A stretch of 7,228 nt of DNA from Anaerotignum sp. GTDB lineage: Bacteria > Bacillota > Clostridia > Lachnospirales > Anaerotignaceae. Under the pieces are notes generated by a model, which was not told the origin of the DNA, did not search any database, and worked only from the letters and a program-made list of their open reading frames with translations. How positions within the stretch are numbered: the first letter of the stretch is position 1; every line of letters begins with the position of its first letter. This document shows, piece by piece, positions 1 through 5,750 of this stretch. Made by a program: the position numbers and the translations under genes. The DNA lies in the NCBI GenBank assembly GCA_017442465.1, contig JAFRZQ010000318.1:1-7228 (forward strand). Direction: 5' to 3'.

Positions 1-1698
1 ATTTGTGAAGAAGAGCAGGGTATCGTGAGTAGATGCAAGGAAAAGGTCTTTTACATAATCTTCTTCCCTTGTCTGCATACCAATGATACCACGTCCGCCG
101 CGGTTCTGGCTCTTATAAGTATCCAGAGGGGTACGTTTCACATAGTTCAGGTTGGACAGGGTAAATACGCAGGTTTCTTCATCAATCAGGTCTTCCACAT
201 CGATCTCACCGGGATTCTGGATGAGTTTTGTTCTTCTGTCATCTCTGTATTTCTCGCCAATGGCTGTGATCTCATCTTTAATGACACCCAGCAGCAGTTT
301 TTCATCTGCAAGGATAGTCTTATAGTACGCGATCTTTTTCTGCAGTTCCGCATATTCCGCGTCGATCTTTTCTTTTTCCAGACCCTGCAGTCTTCTCAGC
401 TGCATTTCCAGAATGGCCTGTGCCTGCACTTCAGACAAACCAAAGCGCATCATCAGCTGTTCTTTCGCATCGTCATATCTGGAACGGATGATACGGATGA
501 CTTCATCGATGTTATCGATACCGATGCGCAAACCCTCCAGAATGTGCGCTCTTTTTTCTGCTTTATCCAGATCAAAACGTGTTCTTCTGGTCACAACGTT
601 TTCCTGATGCTTCAGATATACTTCCAAAGCCTGTTTCAGATTCAGGATAACAGGTTTTCCGTCAACCAGTGCCAGCATATTTGCACCGAAGGATTCCTGT
701 AAAGATGTATATTTATACAACTGGTTCAGGATAACATTGGCATTGGCATCTTTTTTCACTTCAATGATGATTTTAATGTCATCACCGGCGGATGCATCAT
801 ACAGATCGCTGATACCTTCCACACGTTTTTCCTTTACCAGGTCTGCGATCTTTTCGATCAGACGAAGTTTATTGACCATATAAGGGATTTCAGTGACCAC
901 AATACGTTCTCTGCCGTTATGTTCTTCGATTTCCGCTGTGGAACGCACGATGATCTTACCACGGCCTGTTCTGTAAGCCGCACGGATACCGCTCTTGCCC
1001 AGAATATTGGCACCGGTAGGGAAGTCGGGGCCCTTGATGTATTCCATAAGTTCCTCAACATCAGTATCCTTATCTGCGATCTTGTTGTCGATCATGCAAA
1101 CGATACCATCGATCACTTCGCCCAGATTGTGGGGAGGAATATTGGTCGCCATACCAACTGCGATACCGCTGGAACCGTTCACCAACAGGTTAGGGATACG
1201 GGAAGGCAGTACCGTAGGTTCTTTTTCATTTTCATCATAGTTGGGAACGAAATCAACAGTATCTTTTTCGATATCCGCCAGCATTTCCGCTGTGATCTTG
1301 GACATACGTGCTTCCGTATAACGGCTGGCAGCAGCGCCGTAGCCATCAATGGAGCCGAAGTTACCATGACCGTCTACCAGCATATAACGCATAGAGAAAT
1401 TCTGCGCCATACGTACCATGGCCTGATAAATGGAGGAATCACCGTGGGGGTGATATTTACCCATGGTATCGCCGACGATACGGGCGGATTTACGATAGCC
1501 CTTGTTGGGGTCCAGATTCATTTCGTTCATGGAATACAGGATACGACGCTGAACGGGCTTCAAGCCGTCGCGGGCATCGGGCAATGCACGGGCAACGATA
1601 ACGCTCATGGCATAGTCGATGTAGCATTTCTGCATTTCCTTGTTAATATCTATCGTAATGACCTTGTCGATTTCTCTGTTTTCATTTTCATTACTCAT
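1..1698 (-). CDS. gyrA: DNA gyrase subunit A (3' end beyond the window)
   Basis: GyrA is the DNA breakage-reunion subunit of gyrase, the cytoplasmic A2B2 type IIA topoisomerase that introduces negative supercoils using ATP. 566 codons are readable with no stop. The start at 1698 (MSNENENREIDKV) has a good Shine-Dalgarno AGAGGTGA at 1703-1710. The winged-helix breakage domain carries the HPHGDSS motif (about residues 83-89) and the catalytic Arg126-Tyr127 in ASRYTEARM, equivalent to E. coli Tyr122. IPNLLVNGSSGIAVGMATN follows, then the coiled-coil tower and the start of the C-terminal DNA-wrapping domain with a GyrA box QNRGGRG at about 531-537. The family is usually about 800-850 residues, so most of the wrapping domain lies off the left edge. 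The quinolone-contact position equivalent to E. coli Asp87 is Gln92 here, which is unusual; the Ser83 equivalent is Ser88. The gene lies downstream of gyrB but behind a terminator and a hairpin-rich spacer. Identification is certain. Confidence 0.98.
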   Translation of the reverse strand, partial: MSNENENREIDKVITIDINKEMQKCYIDYAMSVIVARALPDARDGLKPVQRRILYSMNEMNLDPNKGYRKSARIVGDTMGKYHPHGDSSIYQAMVRMAQNFSMRYMLVDGHGNFGSIDGYGAAASRYTEARMSKITAEMLADIEKDTVDFVPNYDENEKEPTVLPSRIPNLLVNGSSGIAVGMATNIPPHNLGEVIDGIVCMIDNKIADKDTDVEELMEYIKGPDFPTGANILGKSGIRAAYRTGRGKIIVRSTAEIEEHNGRERIVVTEIPYMVNKLRLIEKIADLVKEKRVEGISDLYDASAGDDIKIIIEVKKDANANVILNQLYKYTSLQESFGANMLALVDGKPVILNLKQALEVYLKHQENVVTRRTRFDLDKAEKRAHILEGLRIGIDNIDEVIRIIRSRYDDAKEQLMMRFGLSEVQAQAILEMQLRRLQGLEKEKIDAEYAELQKKIAYYKTILADEKLLLGVIKDEITAIGEKYRDDRRTKLIQNPGEIDVEDLIDEETCVFTLSNLNYVKRTPLDTYKSQNRGGRGIIGMQTREEDYVKDLFLASTHDTLLFFTN

Positions 1699-1702
1699 AA
1701 AT

Positions 1703-1710
1703 TCACCTCT
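1703..1710 (-). promoter_or_regulatory. Ribosome binding site of gyrA
   Basis: On the minus strand AGAGGTGA sits 4-6 bases before the gyrA ATG and fixes that start. It lies only three bases from the foot of the first hairpin of the upstream repeat (1714-1732), so folding of that hairpin could affect ribosome access. That consequence is inference. Confidence 0.85.
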
Positions 1711-1713
1711 TCT

Positions 1714-1787
1714 TTTGGGGCTCTGCCCCAAACCCTGCCAGGGAAATCATTTCCCTGGACCCTGAATTGCAAAAACTTCGTTTTTGC
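1714..1787. repeat. Three-hairpin intergenic repeat, copy 1 (upstream of gyrA)
   Basis: Three perfect inverted repeats lie in a row. TTTGGGGC/GCCCCAAA (1714-1721 and 1725-1732) has loop TCT. CCAGGGAAA/TTTCCCTGG (1738-1746 and 1750-1758) has loop TCA and is flanked by CCCTG and ACCCTG. GCAAAAAC/GTTTTTGC (1769-1776 and 1780-1787) has loop TTC. A second copy with the same order, stem lengths and TCA loop, but different stem bases, is at 6915-6997. Sequences of the GGGGC-NNN-GCCCC type followed by a CCAGGG-type stem are common between genes in many Clostridia, from memory rather than a search. It is not a terminator for gyrB, because no U-tract follows on the minus strand. Confidence 0.8.
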
Positions 1788-1816
1788 TTAGGAGTTAAAT
1801 TTCAATTTATCAGATA

Positions 1817-1860
1817 GCGGAAAGGCTTGGAAAACAAAGGGTTTTCCAAATGGAATCCGC
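1817..1860. repeat. Nested inverted repeat
   Basis: An outer stem GCGGA (1817-1821) pairs with TCCGC (1856-1860). It encloses a 9-bp perfect stem TTGGAAAAC (1827-1835) and GTTTTCCAA (1841-1849) around a five-base loop. No U-tract follows on either strand, so it does not look like a terminator. Its role is unknown. Confidence 0.65.
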
Positions 1861-1892
1861 AGAGGGAGCTTTGCCCACTCGAGGAAAACAGG

Positions 1893-1923
1893 GAGTTTCA
1901 AGGTGCTTGCACCGATGGAACTC
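1893..1923. repeat. Long interrupted hairpin
   Basis: GAGTTTCA (1893-1900) pairs with TGGAACTC (1916-1923), with one G-T wobble. A small internal loop follows, then GGTG (1902-1905) pairs with CACC (1910-1913) around CTTG. It is one of several stem-loops filling the spacer between gyrB and gyrA. Confidence 0.6.
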
Positions 1924-1947
1924 ATCTGTTTGGCATCTGTTTCAAAC

Positions 1948-1986
1948 AAGAAAAAAGCTTGAAGCCAAAGGCTGAGCTTTTTTCTT
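1948..1986 (-). terminator. Intrinsic terminator after gyrB
   Basis: On the minus strand, 25 bases after the gyrB stop, AAGAAAAAAGCT pairs with AGCTTTTTTCTT, with an inner AGCC/GGCT stem around a three-base loop. The 3' arm itself supplies the T-run. The stem is close to symmetric (A-run on one side, T-run on the other), so it could stop transcription from either side. It implies that at least part of the gyrB transcript does not reach gyrA. Confidence 0.75.
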
Positions 1987-2010
1987 AAGGCGATCCGTCA
2001 GGACGCCGCT

Positions 2011-3912
2011 TTAGAAGTCCATTTCAGCGTACTGTGCATTTTCTTCAATGAAGATTTTTCTAGGTTCAACCTCGTCACCCATCAGCATACTGAAGATCTG
2101 ATCTGCCAGCACAGCATCATCAATGGTAACCAGTTTGAGGATTCTGTGTTCCACTGCCATGGTCGTATCTCTCAGCTGGTCAAAGTCCATTTCACCCAGA
2201 CCTTTGTAACGCTGTACTTCCCTGATGCCTGTTCTGCCGATCTCCTGATACAGAGCTTCCAACTGGGCATCATCGTACACATAATAATGCTGTTTATTCT
2301 TTTCCACACGATAGAGAGGGGGCTGGGCAATATATACCTTACCGCCTTCGATCAGCTGTGGCATATAACGATAGAAGAAGGTCAACAGCAGGGTTCTGAT
2401 GTGTGCACCGTCGACGTCGGCATCGGTCATGATGACGATTTTATGATAACGGAGTTTTTCCATATCGAAATCTTCAGAAATACCGGTACCGAAGGCTGTG
2501 ATCATATTTCTGATCTCTTCAGAATTCAGGATTCTGTCCAGTCTTGCCTTTTCTACGTTCAGGATCTTACCGCGCAGAGGCAGCACAGCCTGTGTTTTCG
2601 GGTCTCTTGCCTTAATGGCAGAACCGCCGGCGGAATTACCTTCGACAATGTAGATCTCACATTCATAAGGATCTCTGCTGGTGCAGTCTGTCAGTTTACC
2701 GGGCATTCTTGTATTTTCCAGACCTGTTTTTCTGCGAACCAGTTCCCGGGCCTTTCTCGCCGCGTCTCTGGCTCTGGAAGCCATCATACCTTTTTCAATG
2801 ATGGTTTTCCCTACAGAGGGATTTTCTTCCAGGAAATAGGTCAGATATTCACTCAGGATGCTTTCTACCGCACCTTTTGCTTCGCTGGTACCCAGTTTTG
2901 CCTTTGTCTGGCCTTCAAACTGAGGGTCTTCCACTTTGATGGAAACAACGGCAGTGATGCCTTCGCGAACATCTTCACCAGAAAGCTTCTTATCTGCATC
3001 CTTGATGATACTGATTTTTTTACCGTAATCGTTCAGCGTTTTCGTCAGGCCTGCCTTAAAGCCTACCAGATGGGTACCGCCATCTGGGGTATTGATGTTA
3101 TTTACGAAAGTGAAAATGCTTTCTGTAAAACCATCGTTATGCTGGAAGGCAACTTCCACCAGAACGCCATCCTTTTCGCCTGTAGCATAGAAAATATTTT
3201 CATACAGGGGTGTTCTGGAGTGATTCAGATAAGAAACGAATTCTTTGATACCGCCTTCGTAATGGAAGGAGTGGTTCTGTTCCATGCCTTCGCGCAGGTC
3301 GAACAGATTGATCTTCAGACCTTTTGTCAGAAAAGCAGTTTCGCGGAAACGCTGTTTCAGAATGTCATATTCAAAAACTGTTTCTTCGAAAATCTGATCA
3401 TCGGGCAGGAAATGCACGAAGGTACCAGTAATGTCTGTTTCACCAATCACAGTCAGGGGCGCAACTACATCACCTCTGGTATAACGCTGTTCGTGAATCT
3501 TACCATCACGGTGCACCTGCACCACCAGCCATTCGGACAGAGCATTTACAACGGACGCACCTACACCATGCAGACCACCGGAAACCTTATATCCGCCGCC
3601 GCCGAATTTACCGCCGGCATGGAGGATGGTAAATACCATCTGCAGGGCAGACATCCCTTTCTGCTCATTGATATCTACAGGGATACCACGGCCGTTATCC
3701 ATAACGGAAATGGAATTATCAGGATGGATCTTTACAGTGATTTCGTTGCAGTAGCCGGCCAGGGCTTCGTCAACGGAGTTATCTACGATTTCATAAACCA
3801 GATGATGCAGACCTTTGGCACTGGTAGAGCCGATATACATACCGGGGCGTTTCCGAACGGCCTCCAGACCTTCCAGGACCTGAATTTGATTTGCATTATA
3901 TTCGGATGACAT
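2011..3912 (-). CDS. gyrB: DNA gyrase subunit B
   Basis: GyrB is the ATPase subunit of DNA gyrase; it binds and hydrolyses ATP to drive strand passage through GyrA. The protein is 633 residues, the usual length for Gram-positive GyrB. In order it shows a GHKL ATPase domain with EIVDNSVDEA (catalytic Glu41, Mg-binding Asn45), DNGRGIPVD (Asp72, equivalent to E. coli Asp73) and GGLHGVGASVVNALS. The transducer domain follows, then the TOPRIM domain with EGNSAGGSA (Glu424) and TDADVDG (Asp497, Asp499, Asp501), and QRYKGLGEM near the C-terminus. I chose the ATG at 3912. A TTG one codon upstream (3915) could also serve, but the GAGAGGGA site at 3917-3924 fits the ATG. It has its own promoter and a leader of about 110 bases, and it ends before a terminator, so it looks monocistronic or only partly joined to gyrA. 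Confidence 0.98.
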   Translation of the reverse strand: MSSEYNANQIQVLEGLEAVRKRPGMYIGSTSAKGLHHLVYEIVDNSVDEALAGYCNEITVKIHPDNSISVMDNGRGIPVDINEQKGMSALQMVFTILHAGGKFGGGGYKVSGGLHGVGASVVNALSEWLVVQVHRDGKIHEQRYTRGDVVAPLTVIGETDITGTFVHFLPDDQIFEETVFEYDILKQRFRETAFLTKGLKINLFDLREGMEQNHSFHYEGGIKEFVSYLNHSRTPLYENIFYATGEKDGVLVEVAFQHNDGFTESIFTFVNNINTPDGGTHLVGFKAGLTKTLNDYGKKISIIKDADKKLSGEDVREGITAVVSIKVEDPQFEGQTKAKLGTSEAKGAVESILSEYLTYFLEENPSVGKTIIEKGMMASRARDAARKARELVRRKTGLENTRMPGKLTDCTSRDPYECEIYIVEGNSAGGSAIKARDPKTQAVLPLRGKILNVEKARLDRILNSEEIRNMITAFGTGISEDFDMEKLRYHKIVIMTDADVDGAHIRTLLLTFFYRYMPQLIEGGKVYIAQPPLYRVEKNKQHYYVYDDAQLEALYQEIGRTGIREVQRYKGLGEMDFDQLRDTTMAVEHRILKLVTIDDAVLADQIFSMLMGDEVEPRKIFIEENAQYAEMDF

Positions 3913-3967
3913 CAAATCCCTCTCTTTCGGATAAATATCCAGTCATTTTTTGTCCTTTACACGAAAA

Positions 3968-3993
3968 AAAGAAGCCTATTTAGCGGTTTCTTT
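3968..3993 (-). promoter_or_regulatory. Terminator-like hairpin in the gyrB leader
   Basis: In the predicted gyrB 5' leader, AAAGAA-A-CC pairs with GG-C-TTCTTT (one mismatch) around an eight-base loop. The 3' arm continues into a run of seven T (on the plus strand, A at 3964-3970). The stem is weak, so this is at most a candidate attenuator. No competing antiterminator helix was identified. Confidence 0.3.
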
Positions 3994-4028
3994 CAAACGG
4001 TAATACCAACACTTAAAAATTTGTGTTT

Positions 4029-4057
4029 ATTATAGCATTTTTTCGTTGATTTTTCAA
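4029..4057 (-). promoter_or_regulatory. Strong sigma-A-type promoter of gyrB
   Basis: On the minus strand the -35 is TTGAAA (4052-4057, five of six consensus bases), the spacer is exactly 17, and the -10 is a perfect TATAAT (4029-4034) preceded by TGC, an extended -10. Transcription would begin near 4022, giving a leader of about 110 bases before the gyrB ATG. The inverted repeat at 4044-4059 overlaps the -35. Confidence 0.85.
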
Positions 4058-4059
4058 CG
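4044..4059. promoter_or_regulatory. Inverted repeat over the gyrB -35 (candidate operator)
   Basis: CGTTGA (4044-4049) and TCAACG (4054-4059) form a perfect 6-bp inverted repeat separated by TTTT. It covers the whole gyrB -35 and part of the spacer, where a bound protein would block RNA polymerase. No known regulator is recognised, and the repeat could be chance in AT-rich DNA. Confidence 0.4.
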
Positions 4060-4073
4060 TTTTCAGCTGATTT

Positions 4074-4082
4074 TTATCCACA
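4074..4082 (+). promoter_or_regulatory. Consensus DnaA box upstream of gyrB
   Basis: TTATCCACA is an exact match to the strict bacterial DnaA box, placed 17 bases upstream of the gyrB -35 in an AT-rich spacer. Two weaker matches in the same orientation lie nearby: GAATCCACA at 4115-4123 (two mismatches) and TTTTCCACA at 4196-4204 (one mismatch, inside the recF end). DnaA binding here could regulate gyrB or mark an origin-linked site. Confidence 0.55.
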
Positions 4083-4120
4083 TTTTTTGAAAAATTCCTT
4101 CCTTATTATTTTAGGAATCC

Positions 4121-4160
4121 ACAGAAAAAGAAAAGAGATACTACAACATCTAGTATCTCT
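4121..4160 (-). terminator. Intrinsic terminator after recF
   Basis: One base after the recF stop codon, the minus strand forms a perfect 10-bp stem AGAGATACTA (4151-4160) / TAGTATCTCT (4134-4143) with a seven-base loop. A T-rich tail, TTTCTTTTTCTGT, follows. It closes the yaaA-transporter-acidic protein-recF unit and separates it from the gyrB promoter. Confidence 0.85.
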
Positions 4161-4161
4161 C

Positions 4162-5256
4162 TTAAATCTTATTTTTTTGAGGGGTGATGACTCCGTTTTC
4201 CACATAAAACAGATTATCCTTGCTGATATATTTTCTGACAGAATCCTCAATACCGGTGCAGGTCACAAATGCCTGCAGACCTTCGATAGACTGGAGCAGA
4301 AATTTCTGCCTGTTTTCATCCAGTTCAGAAAAAACATCATCCAGAAGGAGAACAGGTTCTTCTCCGGTTTCCTCGCGAATCAGGTCAATTTCCGCCAAGC
4401 GAGCCGCAAGGGCTGTTGTTCTCTGCTGTCCCTGAGAACCATATATCTTCACTTCTCGGCCATCAATGGAGAAAAGAATATCATCCTTATGAGGGCCGCT
4501 TTGGGTAGAGCCAAAATAAATGTCACGGTCAATATTTTTCTGCAGTTTTTCTGCTAAAGTTCCTGCTTCGCAGTTGGGTTTATAGATGGTCTGTAAGTGA
4601 TCCTTTCCACCTGTCAGCTGAGAAAGTTTTTCCGCAGCAATTTCATCTAATCGGGTAAGAAATCTCTTTCTGGAAGCAATGATGCGTTCTCCATATTCCG
4701 CCATCTGGTCATCCCAGACAAAAAGTGTCTCCTGCAGCTGAGGTTTTTTCTGTATTTCCTTCAAAAGATTGTTTCTCTGCTTCAAAATTCGATAATACTG
4801 CTGCAGATCATAATAATAGACCTTGCTCAGCTGGCAAAGCTCCATATCCAGAAAACGACGGCGTTCTCCGGGACCATCCTTCACCAGAGAAAGATCCTCA
4901 GGAGAAAAAATAACAGCATACAGCGTGCCAAAAAGGTCTCCCAGCTTCCGCACAGGCAGACCATTGACAGCAATACCTTTCTTTTCATCCTTTTTCAGGT
5001 GCACATCAATGCGGTCATACCGCTGTTTTCGCTGGACAAGCATGCGGATATGGCTTTCTTCTTCATCGAATCGAATGAGCTGCTGATCGCTTTTCCCGCG
5101 CAAAGAACGCCCCATGGCGCAGAAATACAGGGATTCCAGAAAATTTGTCTTTCCCTGGGCGTTGCTGCCATAGATCACATTGATCCCCTCGGATGGTTCG
5201 ATTTTCAGTTGTGCAAGGTTTCTGAAATTCTGGAGGGAAACCTCTGTGATATACAT
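4162..5256 (-). CDS. recF: DNA replication and repair protein RecF
   Basis: RecF is an SMC/ABC-like ATPase that, with RecO and RecR, loads RecA at single-strand gaps during recombinational repair and helps restart stalled forks. At 364 residues it is the usual family length. Visible motifs are MYITEVSLQNFRN at the N-terminus, Walker A GSNAQGKTN (Lys36), the RecF-type signature SQGQQR (274-279), and Walker B LLLDDVFSELD (Asp306, Asp307) followed by the D-loop. The ATG at 5256 has AGGTGA at 5263-5268. It is last in the operon and ends straight into a terminator. In most Firmicutes it directly follows yaaA. Here a transporter and an acidic protein come between, and remB, which often follows recF, is absent. 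Confidence 0.97.
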   Translation of the reverse strand: MYITEVSLQNFRNLAQLKIEPSEGINVIYGSNAQGKTNFLESLYFCAMGRSLRGKSDQQLIRFDEEESHIRMLVQRKQRYDRIDVHLKKDEKKGIAVNGLPVRKLGDLFGTLYAVIFSPEDLSLVKDGPGERRRFLDMELCQLSKVYYYDLQQYYRILKQRNNLLKEIQKKPQLQETLFVWDDQMAEYGERIIASRKRFLTRLDEIAAEKLSQLTGGKDHLQTIYKPNCEAGTLAEKLQKNIDRDIYFGSTQSGPHKDDILFSIDGREVKIYGSQGQQRTTALAARLAEIDLIREETGEEPVLLLDDVFSELDENRQKFLLQSIEGLQAFVTCTGIEDSVRKYISKDNLFYVENGVITPQKNKI

Positions 5257-5270
5257 TTTTATTCACCTAC

Positions 5271-5288
5271 AATTCATAAATATGAATT
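5271..5288. promoter_or_regulatory. Perfect AT-rich palindrome before recF
   Basis: AATTCATA (5271-5278) and TATGAATT (5281-5288) form an 8-bp perfect inverted repeat around AA. It lies just upstream of the recF ribosome binding site, in the 64-base spacer after the acidic-protein gene. On the minus strand a TATAAT lies at the end of that gene, over its stop codon (about 5320-5325), but I see only a weak -35, so a recF-specific promoter is possible rather than shown. The palindrome may be an operator or a leader hairpin. Confidence 0.4.
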
Positions 5289-5320
5289 ACTGTATTTTCC
5301 GATTTATAATATTATGTAAA

Positions 5321-5746
5321 TTATAACAATTCTTTTAATTCGTTTAATAATGCCTTTAGAACGATCACTCTTTCGTCATAGAAAGCTTGTTTCTGTTCTT
5401 CTTCGTCATCTTCAAAGTAGGCATATTCTTCAGAAAATTCCACCCAGTCGTGGAAATATTCTTCCATATCTTCACAGATCTCACGAATGAGTTCTGTCTT
5501 TGTCATTTTCACTTCGTAAGTTTCAGGGCCATAGTAACCCTGCGCAACAATTTTTGTATCTGCATCAGCAGTCAGCGTAAATTCTGAGCCTTCCTCATCG
5601 AAATGCAGTTCCAGAGGGGAATTGTTCTTCAATGCAGAAATGGATGCTTCCATCACTTCCACTGGTACATCCTGAATATAGCTTCCAAGGCCTTCAAATT
5701 CATCTAATACGATATCTGTCCAGCCATTTTTCGGTTTTGTAAACAT
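5321..5746 (-). CDS. Small, highly acidic protein of unknown function
   Basis: I do not recognise this 141-residue protein. By count it has about 36 Asp/Glu against 11 Lys/Arg, so it should be strongly acidic. It has no signal peptide or membrane segment and is presumably cytosolic. The N-terminal half (GWTDIVLDEFEGLGSYIQDVPVEVMEA) and the middle (LELHFDEEGSEFTLTADADTKIVAQGYYGPETYEVK) look like a compact alpha/beta fold. The C-terminal third is helical, with an EDDEEE run at 112-117 and an amphipathic Leu-rich end. The ATG at 5746 has GAAAGGAA centred about 10 bases upstream and lies four bases after the transporter stop, so the two are probably translationally coupled. An upstream in-frame ATG at 5779 would overlap the transporter and is less likely. 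An immunity-protein-like or nucleic-acid-mimic role is conceivable, but nothing here proves it. Confidence 0.8.
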   Translation of the reverse strand: MFTKPKNGWTDIVLDEFEGLGSYIQDVPVEVMEASISALKNNSPLELHFDEEGSEFTLTADADTKIVAQGYYGPETYEVKMTKTELIREICEDMEEYFHDWVEFSEEYAYFEDDEEEQKQAFYDERVIVLKALLNELKELL

Positions 5747-5750
5747 AATA

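Larger units (their letters stand above)
1699..2010. other. gyrB-gyrA intergenic region, hairpin-rich, no gene
   Basis: This 312-base stretch holds no convincing gene. Read on the plus strand it contains a three-hairpin repeat (1714-1787), a nested stem at 1817-1860, a weak GGG/CCC hairpin around 1864-1876, a long stem at 1893-1923, a TGTTTG/CAAACA stem at 1927-1948 overlapping a tandem CATCTGTTT repeat (1923-1931 and 1934-1942), and the gyrB terminator (1948-1986). I found no convincing sigma-A promoter for gyrA in it; GATAAAT-like sequence near 1805-1811 on the minus strand lacks a good -35. Confidence 0.8.

Noticed and set aside
919..1791. Long plus-strand open frame opposite gyrA
   Set aside because: It is antisense to well-conserved gyrA codons, and its tail runs into the three-hairpin repeat; its product shows no domain.
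1714..2010. CRISPR array in the repetitive spacer
   Set aside because: The repeats are different hairpins, not identical direct repeats with regular spacers.
2299..2307. TTTTCCACA inside gyrB as a DnaA box
   Set aside because: A single one-mismatch site within conserved coding sequence is expected by chance.
2146..3909. 587-codon plus-strand open frame opposite gyrB
   Set aside because: Shadow of gyrB; the minus-strand frame has all GyrB motifs, while this one shows none.
3980..4012. Leader peptide on the minus strand beginning GTGTTGGTA in the gyrB leader
   Set aside because: It is about ten codons long, has no ribosome binding site and no telling codon bias.
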